From assembly GCA_016649715.1 (NCBI GenBank), contig JAENXC010000002.1, positions 124,001-188,000 of the forward strand: a stretch of DNA of 64,000 nucleotides, given 5' to 3'. This DNA comes from Flavobacteriaceae bacterium (GTDB lineage: Bacteria; Bacteroidota; Bacteroidia; Flavobacteriales; Flavobacteriaceae). Both the position numbers and the translations under genes were made by a program. Every line of letters starts with the position of its first letter. Within the stretch, counting starts at the first letter, position 1. Under the pieces are notes generated by a model. It saw only the letters and a program-made list of their open reading frames with translations. It was not told the origin of the DNA and made no database searches. Shown one piece after another: positions 8,749-16,824 of the stretch.

Positions 8749-8956
8749 ATAACTATTACTAACTTGTGTAACTCTATTACTTACAGCTGTAGCTAAATAA
8801 CTTGCAAGTGTAACTAAAATGAATACAGATGTAACTAAAATACTAACCTTAGTAACTAGAAAACATACAACTGTAACTAAGTTACCAACAGGAGTTATTA
8901 AATTACTAACTGCTGTAACTATTTTGCTTGCATCAGTATCTAATTTACTTACTATT
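8749..8956 (+). repeat. Array of nine 21-bp units, iteron/operator-like
   Basis: A core GTAACT (variants GTAGCT, GTTATT, GTATCT) begins at 8768, 8789, 8810, 8831, 8852, 8873, 8894, 8915 and 8936, a spacing of exactly 21 bases each time. A tenth, 19-base unit starts at 8749. The consensus is GTAACTaaaTtACttACagct. In many units the first 13 bases form a small dyad GTAA-N5-TTAC; unit 6 is perfect (GTAACTAAGTTAC). Units are otherwise quite diverged. One forward frame reads the units as degenerate heptads (VTKLLTA-like), interrupted once by TAA at 8798. The array ends 30 bases before the HTH gene at 8987. Confidence 0.85.
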
Positions 8957-8986
8957 CATCCATTTTAAACGCTAATACTTACCATT

Positions 8987-9334
8987 ATGGCAACAAAGAA
9001 AGAATTAAACGCCCCAAACATAGGGAGTATGCTAAGAACATATTATAAAAAGCACAAAATAAACAGAGCCGCACTGGCAAGGAAGCTAAACCTGCACCGG
9101 GTGACCGTCGCTAAATATGATGCACGCAGTAGCCTGCAAGTACGTATTCTTTGGGAAGTTGCAATAGCTTTGGAACACAACTTTTTTGCAGACATAGCCG
9201 CGCAGCTACCCCAAACCTACACCACAAACCTACCCGAAGACACCACCCAGGCCCAACGCATTGCGCAATTGGAGGGGGAAAACAAGATACTGGCGGGGCA
9301 GTTGGAGTTGTTGAAGGGGGTGATGGGGAAATAG
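8987..9334 (+). CDS. Helix-turn-helix DNA-binding protein
   Basis: A 115-residue protein. Residues about 12-60 match a Cro/CI-type HTH: GSMLRTYYKKHKINRAALARKLNLHRVTVAKYDARSSLQ, with recognition helix HRVTVAKYD. The C-terminal 35 residues (AQRIAQLEGENKILAGQLELLKGV) form a short coiled coil, probably for dimerisation. It lies directly downstream of the 21-bp array, which is the obvious candidate binding site. That link is an inference. Start is the ATG at 8987 (MATKKELN). Confidence 0.85.
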   Translation: MATKKELNAPNIGSMLRTYYKKHKINRAALARKLNLHRVTVAKYDARSSLQVRILWEVAIALEHNFFADIAAQLPQTYTTNLPEDTTQAQRIAQLEGENKILAGQLELLKGVMGK

Positions 9335-9376
9335 ATTATATTTATATTTTTTATCAGAATTGACATTCTAATCTCA

Positions 9377-10390
9377 ATGAATTCAAAAGAGTATAAAATT
9401 TACATGAGTCGGTGGAAAATATTTACACCTCTAATTCTCAGTTTATGTTTTGTTGTTTTAATGATTCTTTTTCCTTTTGCGAAAGATACACTAAACACTA
9501 TTTTCTACTATTTAGCATTATTATTATTCGGATCTGGGACAATACTTTTCATTTATTATTTTTTTTTCAGGAGGCCTCATATTATAATTTCAAAAACTGG
9601 AATATGGGATCATACCATGAAAACTGGTGAAGTACGATGGGAAGATATTGAAGCAATACAATTATTAAATTTTTTGGGTGAAAAGTTTATCTCGTTGATT
9701 TTAAGCGAGGATTTTTTAAAGAAGAAAAATATAAAAAGGAGGTCCACAATATTTAATAAATTCTTTGGTTCATCTTCTCATCAAATTAGTATCGGCCTTA
9801 TTCATATAGATGAAATGTTTCTCGCCGAATTTATTATAAAAATGATGGAAGCTTCAGACCTAGAAAGGGAACAAATTTTCAAAAATTTTAAAGTTGAAGA
9901 GCCAAATCATAGTGAATACATCACTCAGTTTTTATTTAATAGCTTACTCATATTGTTTTTAGTTTATGCTTCCTATTATTATTTATGGATAATATGGGTG
10001 GTAATGATACCTACTGGACTTGCAAGTATAGAAGCTAGATGGAGGATTTTTGATCCAACTATCACTAAAATTTGTAGTTATATAGCATTACTAGGCATCG
10101 TTTACATTACAGTATTCTCACTAGTGTTTGTTACCCTGGACGCACAACTACAGGGTTTAGGTGAAAAAATAGAAATAGGTATAAACGATTTCGGAACCAA
10201 AATGGGCCGCTATCCAAGAAATATTGATGAAATATCCAAAAACCTCGATCTTAACATTATTCAAATGTGGCAATTGGAGACCGTAAAATATAAATTTGAC
10301 GAAAATAGAAAAGGGCACATTCAATATATTTCTCCAAAAGGTATTTTGAAAGAATATGATGCTTTGTGGAATGAATGGGTAAAAAAATAA
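9377..10390 (+). CDS. Four-segment membrane protein with PH-like domain
   Basis: A 337-residue protein I cannot name. Two membrane segments (about residues 15-32 and 38-60) precede a cytosolic beta-rich domain, IIISKTGIWDHTMKTGEVRWEDIEAI and following, that resembles the STM3941/PH-like domains of bacterial membrane proteins. Two more segments (about 185-210 and 225-250) are followed by a C-terminal domain with GTKMGRYPRNIDEISKNLDL. It starts 42 bases after the HTH gene and is strongly AT-rich, like typical accessory genes. Function unknown. Confidence 0.7.
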   Translation: MNSKEYKIYMSRWKIFTPLILSLCFVVLMILFPFAKDTLNTIFYYLALLLFGSGTILFIYYFFFRRPHIIISKTGIWDHTMKTGEVRWEDIEAIQLLNFLGEKFISLILSEDFLKKKNIKRRSTIFNKFFGSSSHQISIGLIHIDEMFLAEFIIKMMEASDLEREQIFKNFKVEEPNHSEYITQFLFNSLLILFLVYASYYYLWIIWVVMIPTGLASIEARWRIFDPTITKICSYIALLGIVYITVFSLVFVTLDAQLQGLGEKIEIGINDFGTKMGRYPRNIDEISKNLDLNIIQMWQLETVKYKFDENRKGHIQYISPKGILKEYDALWNEWVKK

Positions 10391-10404
10391 TAAATATTCC
10401 TCCT

Positions 10405-10530
10405 CTACCGAGCGTTCGCAATACCAGCCTGCCCACATAAAAACAAAAACACCCAAGCAAACGCTTAGGGGTTTTTCAATCAAACTAACTAAAAATCCCC
10501 GCTACCTCGCGTTTGCAATGCATGGCCACT
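10405..10530. repeat. Two REP-like copies of CTACC..GCGTT.GCAAT
   Basis: CTACCgaGCGTTcGCAAT (from 10405) recurs as CTACCtcGCGTTtGCAAT (from 10502), 97 bases apart. The second has a near-palindromic core GCGTTTGCAATGC. Their GC content contrasts with the flanks. The first direct-repeat copy of the clpB terminator lies between them. They may be REP/MITE-type elements, but no transposase is nearby. Confidence 0.5.
10443..10498. repeat. Direct repeat copy 1 of the clpB 3' terminator block
   Basis: About 56 bases, AACAAAAACACC..AAGCaaacGCTTAGGGGTTTTTCAAT..AACTAACTAAAAATCC, with a terminator hairpin (AAGC/GCTT extended by CCC/GGG) and T run. The same block, with few mismatches and small gaps, recurs at 11348-11404 beside the clpB stop. 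It also terminates the 9377-10390 gene. Confidence 0.75.
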
Positions 10531-10585
10531 CAAACAAGCCCCCAAAATTTCTTCTAAAATCACAGAATAGATTTATAAAAAAAAC

Positions 10586-10620
10586 TTGCACTTGATTCAC
10601 ATTCGGTGTAAATTTACACC
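10586..10620 (+). promoter_or_regulatory. parDE promoter overlapped by a palindromic operator
   Basis: TTG (10586-10588), 20 bases, then TAAATTTA (10609-10616) gives a Bacteroidota promoter. The perfect 16-bp palindrome GGTGTAAATTTACACC (10605-10620) covers the -7 box. Type II antitoxins of the ribbon-helix-helix class normally repress their own promoter by binding such sites, so this is the likely operator. Confidence 0.75.
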
Positions 10621-10632
10621 AAACTAAAAATT

Positions 10633-10872
10633 ATGGCTAGGCAAAGCATCTCATTAACAACCCCAAACGATGAATGGTTAAAAGAGCAGGTCGACAATAA
10701 AGAGTACGTCAGCAAAAGTGAACTTGTAAATGATTTAATCAGACAGGCAAGAAACCAGCAAGCGCAAATAGACTGGATTAGTGCTAAACTGGAGACAGCC
10801 GAAAACAGTGGGTTTACGAACGATAGTAAGAAACAGATTTTAAAACAATCAAAGTCTTTGCTTAATGGCTAA
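10633..10872 (+). CDS. parD: ParD-like ribbon-helix-helix antitoxin
   Basis: A 79-residue antitoxin. The N-terminus MARQSISLTTPNDEWLKEQVDNKEYVSKSELVNDLIRQAR is the RHH DNA-binding unit (strand, helix, YVSKSELVND turn, helix). The C-terminal half is polar and should wrap the toxin. It overlaps the toxin gene by eight bases, the usual coupling of type II pairs, and has a palindromic operator on its promoter. The gene pair lies between two copies of the clpB terminator block. Confidence 0.92.
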   Translation: MARQSISLTTPNDEWLKEQVDNKEYVSKSELVNDLIRQARNQQAQIDWISAKLETAENSGFTNDSKKQILKQSKSLLNG

Positions 10873-11152
10873 GTATAAATTAAGCAATGAAGCCAAGGAA
10901 GATTTAATCCGGATTCATCACTACGGAGTCCATAAATTCGGCATGGCGCAAGCAGATAAATACTACGCTACGTTTTTTGAATATTTTGATAGCATTGCCC
11001 AAAGTCCTTTCTCCTTTGAATCTGTTGATTACATTAAAGCAGGATATAGACGCTGTGTCTGTGGCTCAGATAGTATTTACTACAGAATAAAAGATGATGT
11101 TGTTGAGATTATGGCAATTGTAGGAAGTCAGGACTTGAAAAATATGCTTTAG
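10865..11152 (+). CDS. parE: ParE/RelE-superfamily toxin
   Basis: A 95-residue toxin of the ParE/RelE fold: YKLSNEAKEDLIRIHHYGVHKFGMAQADKYY at the N-terminus, then GYRRCVCGSDSIYYRIKDDVVEIMAIVGSQDLKNML, with the family's GYRR..G.H/SIYYR core and the terminal ML. ParE members poison DNA gyrase while RelE members cut mRNA. The long N-terminal helices and the ParD partner favour ParE. Intact, no frameshift. Confidence 0.92.
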   Translation: MAKYKLSNEAKEDLIRIHHYGVHKFGMAQADKYYATFFEYFDSIAQSPFSFESVDYIKAGYRRCVCGSDSIYYRIKDDVVEIMAIVGSQDLKNML

Positions 11153-11208
11153 TATTTGCCCGTTATTGTGCGTTTATAACATTTGGACACCCAAATAAAA
11201 TAAATAAA

Positions 11209-11349
11209 ATGGAAAATAAAACTTCTGAAGAAGAAGAAAGCAAAATGACGGAACTAAGAAATGCGCTTCAACAAGGAATAGATAGCGGAATGGTGACAGA
11301 CTTTGATGCAAAAAAACATCTACAAGATCTGCATAGTCGATTTCTATAA
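11209..11349 (+). CDS. 46-residue ParD-like orphan antitoxin
   Basis: A short frame from the ATG at 11209: MENKTSEEEESKM, then TELRNALQQGIDSGMVTDFD and AKKHLQDLHSRFL. The part LRNALQQGIDSGMVTDFDAKKHLQDLH looks like the toxin-binding C-terminus of ParD antitoxins (pattern LRxALxxGxxSGxxxxFDxxxxL). The ribbon-helix-helix N-terminus is missing and replaced by an acidic stretch. It starts 56 bases after the parE stop, on the same strand. It may be a remnant of a second antitoxin or a functional mini-antitoxin. Too short for most gene callers. Confidence 0.6.
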   Translation: MENKTSEEEESKMTELRNALQQGIDSGMVTDFDAKKHLQDLHSRFL

Positions 11350-11404
11350 CAAAACTCCTAAGCAAAAGCTCAGGGGGTTTTTCAATCTAACTAACTAAAA
11401 ATCC
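11348..11404. repeat. Direct repeat copy 2, terminator between parDE island and clpB
   Basis: Near-identical to 10443-10498. The hairpin CCTAAGC-aaa-AGCTCAGG and flanking A and T runs can act in both directions, for the island reading rightward and clpB reading leftward. It ends three bases before the clpB stop codon. Confidence 0.75.
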
Positions 11405-11407
11405 AAT

Positions 11408-14008
11408 CTACTCAACTAAATTCTCTTGATTTCTAAAAACCAATGCTTCATTAAAACTATCTAATAGTATAATACTGTCCGTAGTAATTTTTCCGGCTAA
11501 TATTTCTTTACTCAGTTCGTTTAGCACTTCGCGCTGTATCACCCTTTTCACGGGTCTTGCGCCGTATTGTGGGTCGTAGCCCTTTTGGGCGAGGTATGCA
11601 ATGGCCTCTGGGGTTGCGTCCAGCACGATGTTCTGTTTCAACAACATTTTGGATACACCTTTCAGTTGCAGCTCCACAATTTTGAGGATGTCCTTTTTAG
11701 AAAGTGGTGTAAACATAATGATGTCGTCTATACGGTTTAAGAACTCTGGGCGCACGGTTTGTCTCAATAGTGCGAGTACTTCCACCTTGGCGCCTTCCAT
11801 TGCGGTTTCGGGGTCTTTTACGGTATCAAAACGCTCTTGGATTATATCGCTGCCCATATTGCTGGTCATAATGATAATGGTGTTCTTGAAATCGGCTACA
11901 CGGCCTTTGTTGTCCGTTAAGCGGCCTTCATCCAAAACCTGCAACAGGATGTTGAAGGTGTCTGGGTGTGCTTTTTCAATCTCGTCCAACAACACCACGC
12001 TGTATGGTTTGCGGCGCACGGCTTCTGTAAGCTGCCCACCTTCTTCATAACCAATATATCCCGGAGGCGCACCAATCAATCGGCTCACGCTGTGGCGCTC
12101 TTGATATTCGCTCATATCTATCCGCGTCATTGCGCTTTCATCATCAAACAGGTATTCAGCCAAAGCTTTTGCGAGTTCGGTTTTACCCACGCCGGTTGTT
12201 CCCAAGAAAAGGAAACTGCCAATGGGTTTCTTTTCGTCCTGCAATCCCGCACGGCTACGGCGAATGGCATCGCTCACTGCGGTAATGGCTTCATATTGCC
12301 CAACCACACGTTTGTGCAGATGGTCTTCCAGGGTCAAAAGTTTTTCACGGTCGCTCTGAAGCATTTTGGTAACGGGAATTCCGGTCCATTTTGCGACCAC
12401 TTCGGCAATGTCCTCGCGGGTTACCTCTTCTTTTATCATAGAAGTGGCCTGATCGTTTTCGGCAAGTTGGGTTTCCAGTTTGCTCAAGGCAGTTTGCGCA
12501 TCTTTAATTTTTCCGTAACGAAGTTCAGCCACTTTCCCAAAATCGCCATCGCGTTCAGCGCGTTCAGCTTCTAACTTGTAATCCTCAATTTGGGTTTTTA
12601 GATTTTGAACGTTGTCCACAACCTCTTTTTCGCTTTGCCATCTTGCGTTCAGTTCGTTGCGCTCTTCCTTTAAATTGGCAAGATCTGCGTGAAGCGCTTT
12701 CAGCTTTGTTTCATCTTTTTCACGTTTTATCGCTTCTATTTCAATCTCGAGCTGCATAATTTTTCTGTCCAAAACGTCCAGCTCTTCTGGTTTGGAATTG
12801 ATTTCCATTCGAAGTTTACTGGCAGCTTCGTCCATCAGGTCAATAGCCTTATCGGGAAGAAAACGGTTGGTGATGTATCTTTCGGAAAGTTCCACGGCAG
12901 CAATAATAGCTTCGTCTTTGATACGCACCTTGTGGTGGGTTTCATATTTCTCCTTTATTCCTCTTAAAATTGAAATGGCGCTCTCAGTATCGGGTTCATC
13001 CACCATCACTTTTTGGAAACGGCGCTCCAGCGCTTTGTCTTTTTCGAAGTATTTTTGATATTCGTCCAAAGTAGTTGCGCCTATTGCGCGCAGTTCGCCT
13101 CGGGCGAGGGCAGGTTTCAGGATGTTTGCGGCATCCATAGCGCCCTGTCCGCCACCGGCACCAATAAGGGTGTGGATTTCGTCAATAAAAAGCACAACAT
13201 CGCCTTCGCTGGAAGTTACTTCTTTGATAACGGCTTTTAAGCGCTCTTCAAATTCCCCTTTGTATTTTGCGCCGGCAATCAATGCACCCATATCCAAAGA
13301 ATAGATTTCTTTGGTCCGCAAATTTTCGGGCACATCGCCGTCCACGATTCTGTGGGCGAGGCCTTCTGCGATTGCGGTTTTACCTGTTCCTGGTTCCCCG
13401 ACGAGCATCGGGTTGTTTTTGGTTCTTCGCGTAAGGATTTGAAGAATTCTTCTAATTTCCTCATCACGGCCAATAACGGGATCAAGTTTGCCGTCGCGAG
13501 CCATCTGGTTTAAATTTTTGGCGTACTTATTTAAAGAATTATAAGTCTCTTCAGCACTTTGTGAGGTAACGTTTTCGCCACCGCGCAGTTCTTGGATTGC
13601 GGCTTTCATTCCTTTTTCGGTAACGCTTTGGTCTTTTAAGCTCTGTGCAATTGCGCTTTTGGAATTTAGAATTGCCAACAGAAGGTGCTCAATGGAAACG
13701 TATTCGTCGCCCATCTTTTTAGCGATATTGCTGGCCTCAAGGACAGTTTTGTTGGCTTCGCGCGAAAGCATAATATCGCCACCTGACACCTTTGGAAAGC
13801 TTTCCAATTGCTTGTCCAAAATTTGTTTGAGGGTAACGAGGTTTACGTTAAGTTTTTTTAAGATGAAAGGGGCAACGTTTTCATCTACCTCAAAAATAGC
13901 TTTGAGGATGTGTTCGTTTTCAATCTGCTGGTGACCGTAACCCTGCGCAATTTGCTGCGCTTGTTGAATGGCCTCTTGACTTTTAATGGTGAAATTGTTG
14001 AAATTCAT
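11408..14008 (-). CDS. clpB: ATP-dependent disaggregase ClpB
   Basis: An 866-residue Hsp100 that, with DnaK, pulls apart protein aggregates. Order: double Clp N-repeat (residues about 1-145), AAA1 with Walker [14 protein letters not shown] about residue 206 and Walker [10 protein letters not shown], the long coiled-coil middle domain (about 410-530) that marks ClpB rather than ClpA/ClpC, AAA2 with [16 protein letters not shown] about 607 and [13 protein letters not shown], and the C-terminal domain. Full length. Upstream on the minus strand lies TTTGTATTTGAAAC, a possible -7 region. No CIRCE element was seen. Confidence 0.97.
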   Translation of the reverse strand: MNFNNFTIKSQEAIQQAQQIAQGYGHQQIENEHILKAIFEVDENVAPFILKKLNVNLVTLKQILDKQLESFPKVSGGDIMLSREANKTVLEASNIAKKMGDEYVSIEHLLLAILNSKSAIAQSLKDQSVTEKGMKAAIQELRGGENVTSQSAEETYNSLNKYAKNLNQMARDGKLDPVIGRDEEIRRILQILTRRTKNNPMLVGEPGTGKTAIAEGLAHRIVDGDVPENLRTKEIYSLDMGALIAGAKYKGEFEERLKAVIKEVTSSEGDVVLFIDEIHTLIGAGGGQGAMDAANILKPALARGELRAIGATTLDEYQKYFEKDKALERRFQKVMVDEPDTESAISILRGIKEKYETHHKVRIKDEAIIAAVELSERYITNRFLPDKAIDLMDEAASKLRMEINSKPEELDVLDRKIMQLEIEIEAIKREKDETKLKALHADLANLKEERNELNARWQSEKEVVDNVQNLKTQIEDYKLEAERAERDGDFGKVAELRYGKIKDAQTALSKLETQLAENDQATSMIKEEVTREDIAEVVAKWTGIPVTKMLQSDREKLLTLEDHLHKRVVGQYEAITAVSDAIRRSRAGLQDEKKPIGSFLFLGTTGVGKTELAKALAEYLFDDESAMTRIDMSEYQERHSVSRLIGAPPGYIGYEEGGQLTEAVRRKPYSVVLLDEIEKAHPDTFNILLQVLDEGRLTDNKGRVADFKNTIIIMTSNMGSDIIQERFDTVKDPETAMEGAKVEVLALLRQTVRPEFLNRIDDIIMFTPLSKKDILKIVELQLKGVSKMLLKQNIVLDATPEAIAYLAQKGYDPQYGARPVKRVIQREVLNELSKEILAGKITTDSIILLDSFNEALVFRNQENLVE

Positions 14009-14179
14009 ATATTAAAAAGTTTGTTGTTTATTTTTTGTGGTTTGTTAGTTTCAAATACAAAGCCACTATAAAATTAAGACAAAATGTCCGCTAAAACCCT
14101 TTGTTTAACAGACATTATGACCGTTTTAACAGTGTGTTTTTTTATAATTTCTTTTAGAGAATACCGCCGCGATAACTTG

Positions 14180-14187
14180 TAGTTTTG
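14180..14187 (+). promoter_or_regulatory. -7 box of ytxJ
   Basis: TAGTTTTG fits TAnnTTTG and is followed by CAAAA, with the ATG 16 bases on. The expected TTG at 20 bases upstream is absent (TTTT instead). Confidence 0.45.
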
Positions 14188-14202
14188 CAAAAAAAAATAA
14201 TC

Positions 14203-14595
14203 ATGGGATTTTTAGATATATTCAAAACGCCGAAAGACATTGCAACAGAAGAAATTGTGGAAGTGCCGTGGCACGTTTTGGCTCGCATGGAGCAATTGGA
14301 TAAAATAGTTGAGCAATCCAAAACCATTCCAGTAGCTATTTTTAAACATTCCACCCGTTGCGGAATTAGCCGAGGAGTATTGAAATTACTGGAGAAAAAT
14401 TACAATCTTAAAGATGACCAACTGAATCTTTACTATCTGGATATTCTACAGAACCGAGATATTTCAAACGAAATAGCGGCGCGTTTTAAAGTGCGTCACG
14501 AAAGCCCGCAAATGATTGTTATTAAAAATGGGGCAGCGGTGCATCACGATTCGCATCACTCTATTGAAGCTTCGCATTTGGAACGATTCATCTAA
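14203..14595 (+). CDS. ytxJ: Bacillithiol-system redox protein YtxJ
   Basis: A 130-residue thioredoxin-fold protein. The region IPVAIFKHSTRCGISRGVLKLLEKNY carries the single active Cys (TRCGIS, the monothiol TxC pattern of YtxJ/BrxC), followed by LYYLDILQNRDISNEIAARF and VRHESPQMIVIKNG, with the cis-Pro in SPQ. It is thought to remove bacillithiol from oxidised proteins. I chose ATG 14203 (MGFLDIF) over an in-frame ATG six codons upstream, which overlaps the -7 box. Alone between clpB and a convergent lipoprotein gene. Confidence 0.92.
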   Translation: MGFLDIFKTPKDIATEEIVEVPWHVLARMEQLDKIVEQSKTIPVAIFKHSTRCGISRGVLKLLEKNYNLKDDQLNLYYLDILQNRDISNEIAARFKVRHESPQMIVIKNGAAVHHDSHHSIEASHLERFI

Positions 14596-14598
14596 GGT

Positions 14599-15780
14599 TT
14601 AGAGGGAATTATCCCGCAGAATCTCCTTAAACCGTTCCTTTATATCCTGTCCTGCATCAAAAACCATCTGTTCATTGTTTGGAAAAGGTATGAAACCATT
14701 GCTTAAAAGCCTCCTGTCTTCGCCCGTTAAAGCCCGTTCATCGCCACGATAAGTTGCGAAGGCATTTTCAAAAACAAATTCCGAAGAAATGGGGAAACTG
14801 TTTAGTTGTTGTCTTTTGTTTAAATCTTTGTAAACCACAGTTCCGCCTACAAAAACACTTTTTTGTTGGGTGGTAATGGTAACCATCGCCGAAACATCAA
14901 TAAATCTGTCAATTTTAATCGGGTTACCCAGACTGTCGCGCACAATGTTTCCGTTGCGGTCGCGCTTATAATCATAACCGTCGTGTATGTGTTGGGTTCG
15001 GGTGTACTGTCTGTCTGAAATACGTTCGGGCGAAAGCTGGATTGTTTGAAAATTCAGGTCAATTCCCAAGTCATAATTGATTCCGTTTTCGCGGGTGCTG
15101 TGATATTCCGTCCATAAATTATCGAGTCCATAGGTGTTGAAATCCAACAAATCCTGTTCTAAACGAAAAGGAATAAACTGCCCAGTATGGTTGTTTAGCG
15201 TTACAAAAACAAAATCGGTTCCGCGGAAATGCGCGTCTTCCCGCAACTGAAAAACATCTTTATAGTTGGGCTGCACTTCGTCCAATTCACACAAAACATT
15301 AAAAGCGCTTCGGTAATCCTGCTTTGTGTTGCGTTGCATATAAACGATAGCCTCTTGGTACAATGATTTTATGTAGGCATCTTTTGCGTTGAGCAAATCA
15401 TTTGTATAATCTGAAAAAACAAAGTTTGCATTCCGGCCCATTTCATTGCTGTAAAGCGGAAGCAATGGGCGGATTAAATTTTGGCGGGCTTCCAAATCCA
15501 GATAGGTATAGTAAATTTCTTTCGCGCCGGCCGCGCTATTTTCCTTTTTCAGAAAAACCAAACGCCGCGTGTCTTCGTCCTTTGCTTTCAGAAATGCTTC
15601 TTCCAAAAGACGTATATGTGCGTCATATTCCTTGGCACCTTTATCTTTTTGAAGTTTTTTGGCGGCGAGTTCTATGGCTTCGTCATAATTTCCCTGGGAA
15701 ACAAAATTTTGGGTGCGCTTTACGCTATTGCAGGAAATACTGAAAAGAGCTGTGAAGAGTAATAAGTATAGAGCCTTCAT
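14599..15780 (-). CDS. Large lipoprotein with helical repeats, function unknown
   Basis: A 393-residue protein with a lipobox ending at Cys17 (FSISCNS). Residues about 25-180 are helical and TPR-like (SQGNYDEAIELAAKKLQ, YKDVFQLREDAHFRG). The C-terminal half is beta-rich, with TDFVFVTLNNHTGQFIPFRLE and VTITTQQKSVFVGGTVVYKD. It is a conserved outer-membrane-associated protein type in Bacteroidota to my recollection, without a known role. Its stop lies three bases after that of ytxJ, so the genes converge tightly. Confidence 0.8.
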   Translation of the reverse strand: MKALYLLLFTALFSISCNSVKRTQNFVSQGNYDEAIELAAKKLQKDKGAKEYDAHIRLLEEAFLKAKDEDTRRLVFLKKENSAAGAKEIYYTYLDLEARQNLIRPLLPLYSNEMGRNANFVFSDYTNDLLNAKDAYIKSLYQEAIVYMQRNTKQDYRSAFNVLCELDEVQPNYKDVFQLREDAHFRGTDFVFVTLNNHTGQFIPFRLEQDLLDFNTYGLDNLWTEYHSTRENGINYDLGIDLNFQTIQLSPERISDRQYTRTQHIHDGYDYKRDRNGNIVRDSLGNPIKIDRFIDVSAMVTITTQQKSVFVGGTVVYKDLNKRQQLNSFPISSEFVFENAFATYRGDERALTGEDRRLLSNGFIPFPNNEQMVFDAGQDIKERFKEILRDNSL

Positions 15781-15941
15781 AATAAATCGATTTGGTTATA
15801 AAGGCTAAAATACAATAGTAGTGCCAATTTGTAATGAATTATTATTATGGAATAATTGAACCATGAATTTACGAATGATTTTAAATATTTTATTTTTGAA
15901 CCTGTCCGCCGTAGGAGGATTCACAACGAAAACTTAATTTC

Positions 15942-15973
15942 TGACAAAAATGTCATTTTATGATTTAAGTCAT
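15942..15973 (+). promoter_or_regulatory. Two FNR/CRP-type dyads upstream of ric
   Basis: TGACAaaaaTGTCA (15942-15955) is a perfect dyad with a 4-base spacer. ATGATTTAAGTCAT (15960-15973) is a second dyad with one mismatch. CRP/FNR-family regulators that answer to NO or oxygen bind 14-bp sites of this general shape. They lie just upstream of a possible -33 TTTG (15976-15979), a position suited to activation. The -7 box of this promoter (GAAATTTG, 15996-16003) is imperfect. Confidence 0.55.
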
Positions 15974-16036
15974 ACTTTGTTCTCTTTTTTCTGTTGAAAT
16001 TTGCACCATAAATATTCATTAAAACCTTATAAGACA

Positions 16037-16762
16037 ATGACAACACTTCAAGAACGCACCGTAGCCGATGTGGTTACCGAAAACATAAAAGCAGCACATA
16101 TTTTCAAAAAGCACGGCATAGACTTTTGCTGTGGCGGGGGGATAAGCATTAAAAGGGCTTGCGAAAAAGCGAAAATTGACCCTACCATTTTGGAAGCAGA
16201 ACTTCTAAACTTAGATAGCGTGCAAGATCGCGCCCACGATTATAACAGTTGGAAACTTGATTTTTTGGCTGATCACATTATAAATGTACACCATCACTAT
16301 GTGGAAGAAAGCAGCCCACTTTTATTGCAATATTCCAAACGCGTGAACCACGTTCACGGCCACCATTATACCGAACTTGCTGAAATTGAAAGTTTGGTAA
16401 CACAAGTTGTTCAATCAATGGCCGCCCATCAACGCAAGGAAGAATTGATACTTTTTCCATTTATCAAGAAACTTGTAATTGCCGAACGTGAAAATGGCGA
16501 AGTTCCCGCAATCCATTTTGGCTCCGTGGAAAACCCAATAAAAATGATGGAGGAGGAGCATGTGGAAGCTGGTGAGATTATGAGTAAGATTGCCAAATTG
16601 AGCAACAATTACACTCCACCACAAAGCGCTTGCAATACGTATCGCGCTTTTTATGCCAAGTTAGATGAGTTTGAACAAGACCTTCACCATCACATACACT
16701 TGGAAAACAATATCCTTTTCCCAAAAGCGATGGATTTGGAAAAGAAATTAAAGAAAAACTAA
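16037..16762 (+). CDS. ric: Iron-sulfur cluster repair di-iron protein Ric (ScdA/YtfE)
   Basis: A 241-residue protein. The N-terminal ScdA_N domain (TVADVVTENIKAAHIFKKHGIDFCCGGG) carries the CCGGG motif near residue 40. A hemerythrin-like domain supplies the di-iron ligands, visible in HHHYVEE, VHGHHYTELAEIE, MAAHQRKEELILFPF, EEEHVEAGEIM and LHHHIHLENNILFPKA. Ric proteins repair Fe-S clusters damaged by nitric oxide or oxidants. I use the ATG at 16037 (MTTLQERT). The upstream dyads and the membrane protein that follows suggest an NO/low-oxygen response unit. Confidence 0.95.
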   Translation: MTTLQERTVADVVTENIKAAHIFKKHGIDFCCGGGISIKRACEKAKIDPTILEAELLNLDSVQDRAHDYNSWKLDFLADHIINVHHHYVEESSPLLLQYSKRVNHVHGHHYTELAEIESLVTQVVQSMAAHQRKEELILFPFIKKLVIAERENGEVPAIHFGSVENPIKMMEEEHVEAGEIMSKIAKLSNNYTPPQSACNTYRAFYAKLDEFEQDLHHHIHLENNILFPKAMDLEKKLKKN

Positions 16763-16824
16763 ATTCTAAAAGAGTAAGTATCCCCAGCCCCAAATCTTGA
16801 TTTTTATTTTGATTGGTTTTTAGG

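Noticed and set aside
8749-8956. CRISPR array
   Set aside because: Units are 21 bp back to back with no unique spacers, the copies are diverged and no cas gene is in the window.
8819-8968. 49-residue heptad-repeat protein from ATG 8819
   Set aside because: The frame only opens within the array, the repeat continues upstream across a stop, and there is no promoter. Kept as an alternative reading in the finding instead of a gene.
10443-10498. Integron attC site next to the toxin-antitoxin cassette
   Set aside because: No RYYYAAC/GTTRRRY core pair was found and no integrase is nearby; the block is explained by a terminator copy.
8249-11404. Prophage or ICE
   Set aside because: There is no integrase, portal, capsid or conjugation gene and no tRNA target; the island is only about 3 kb.
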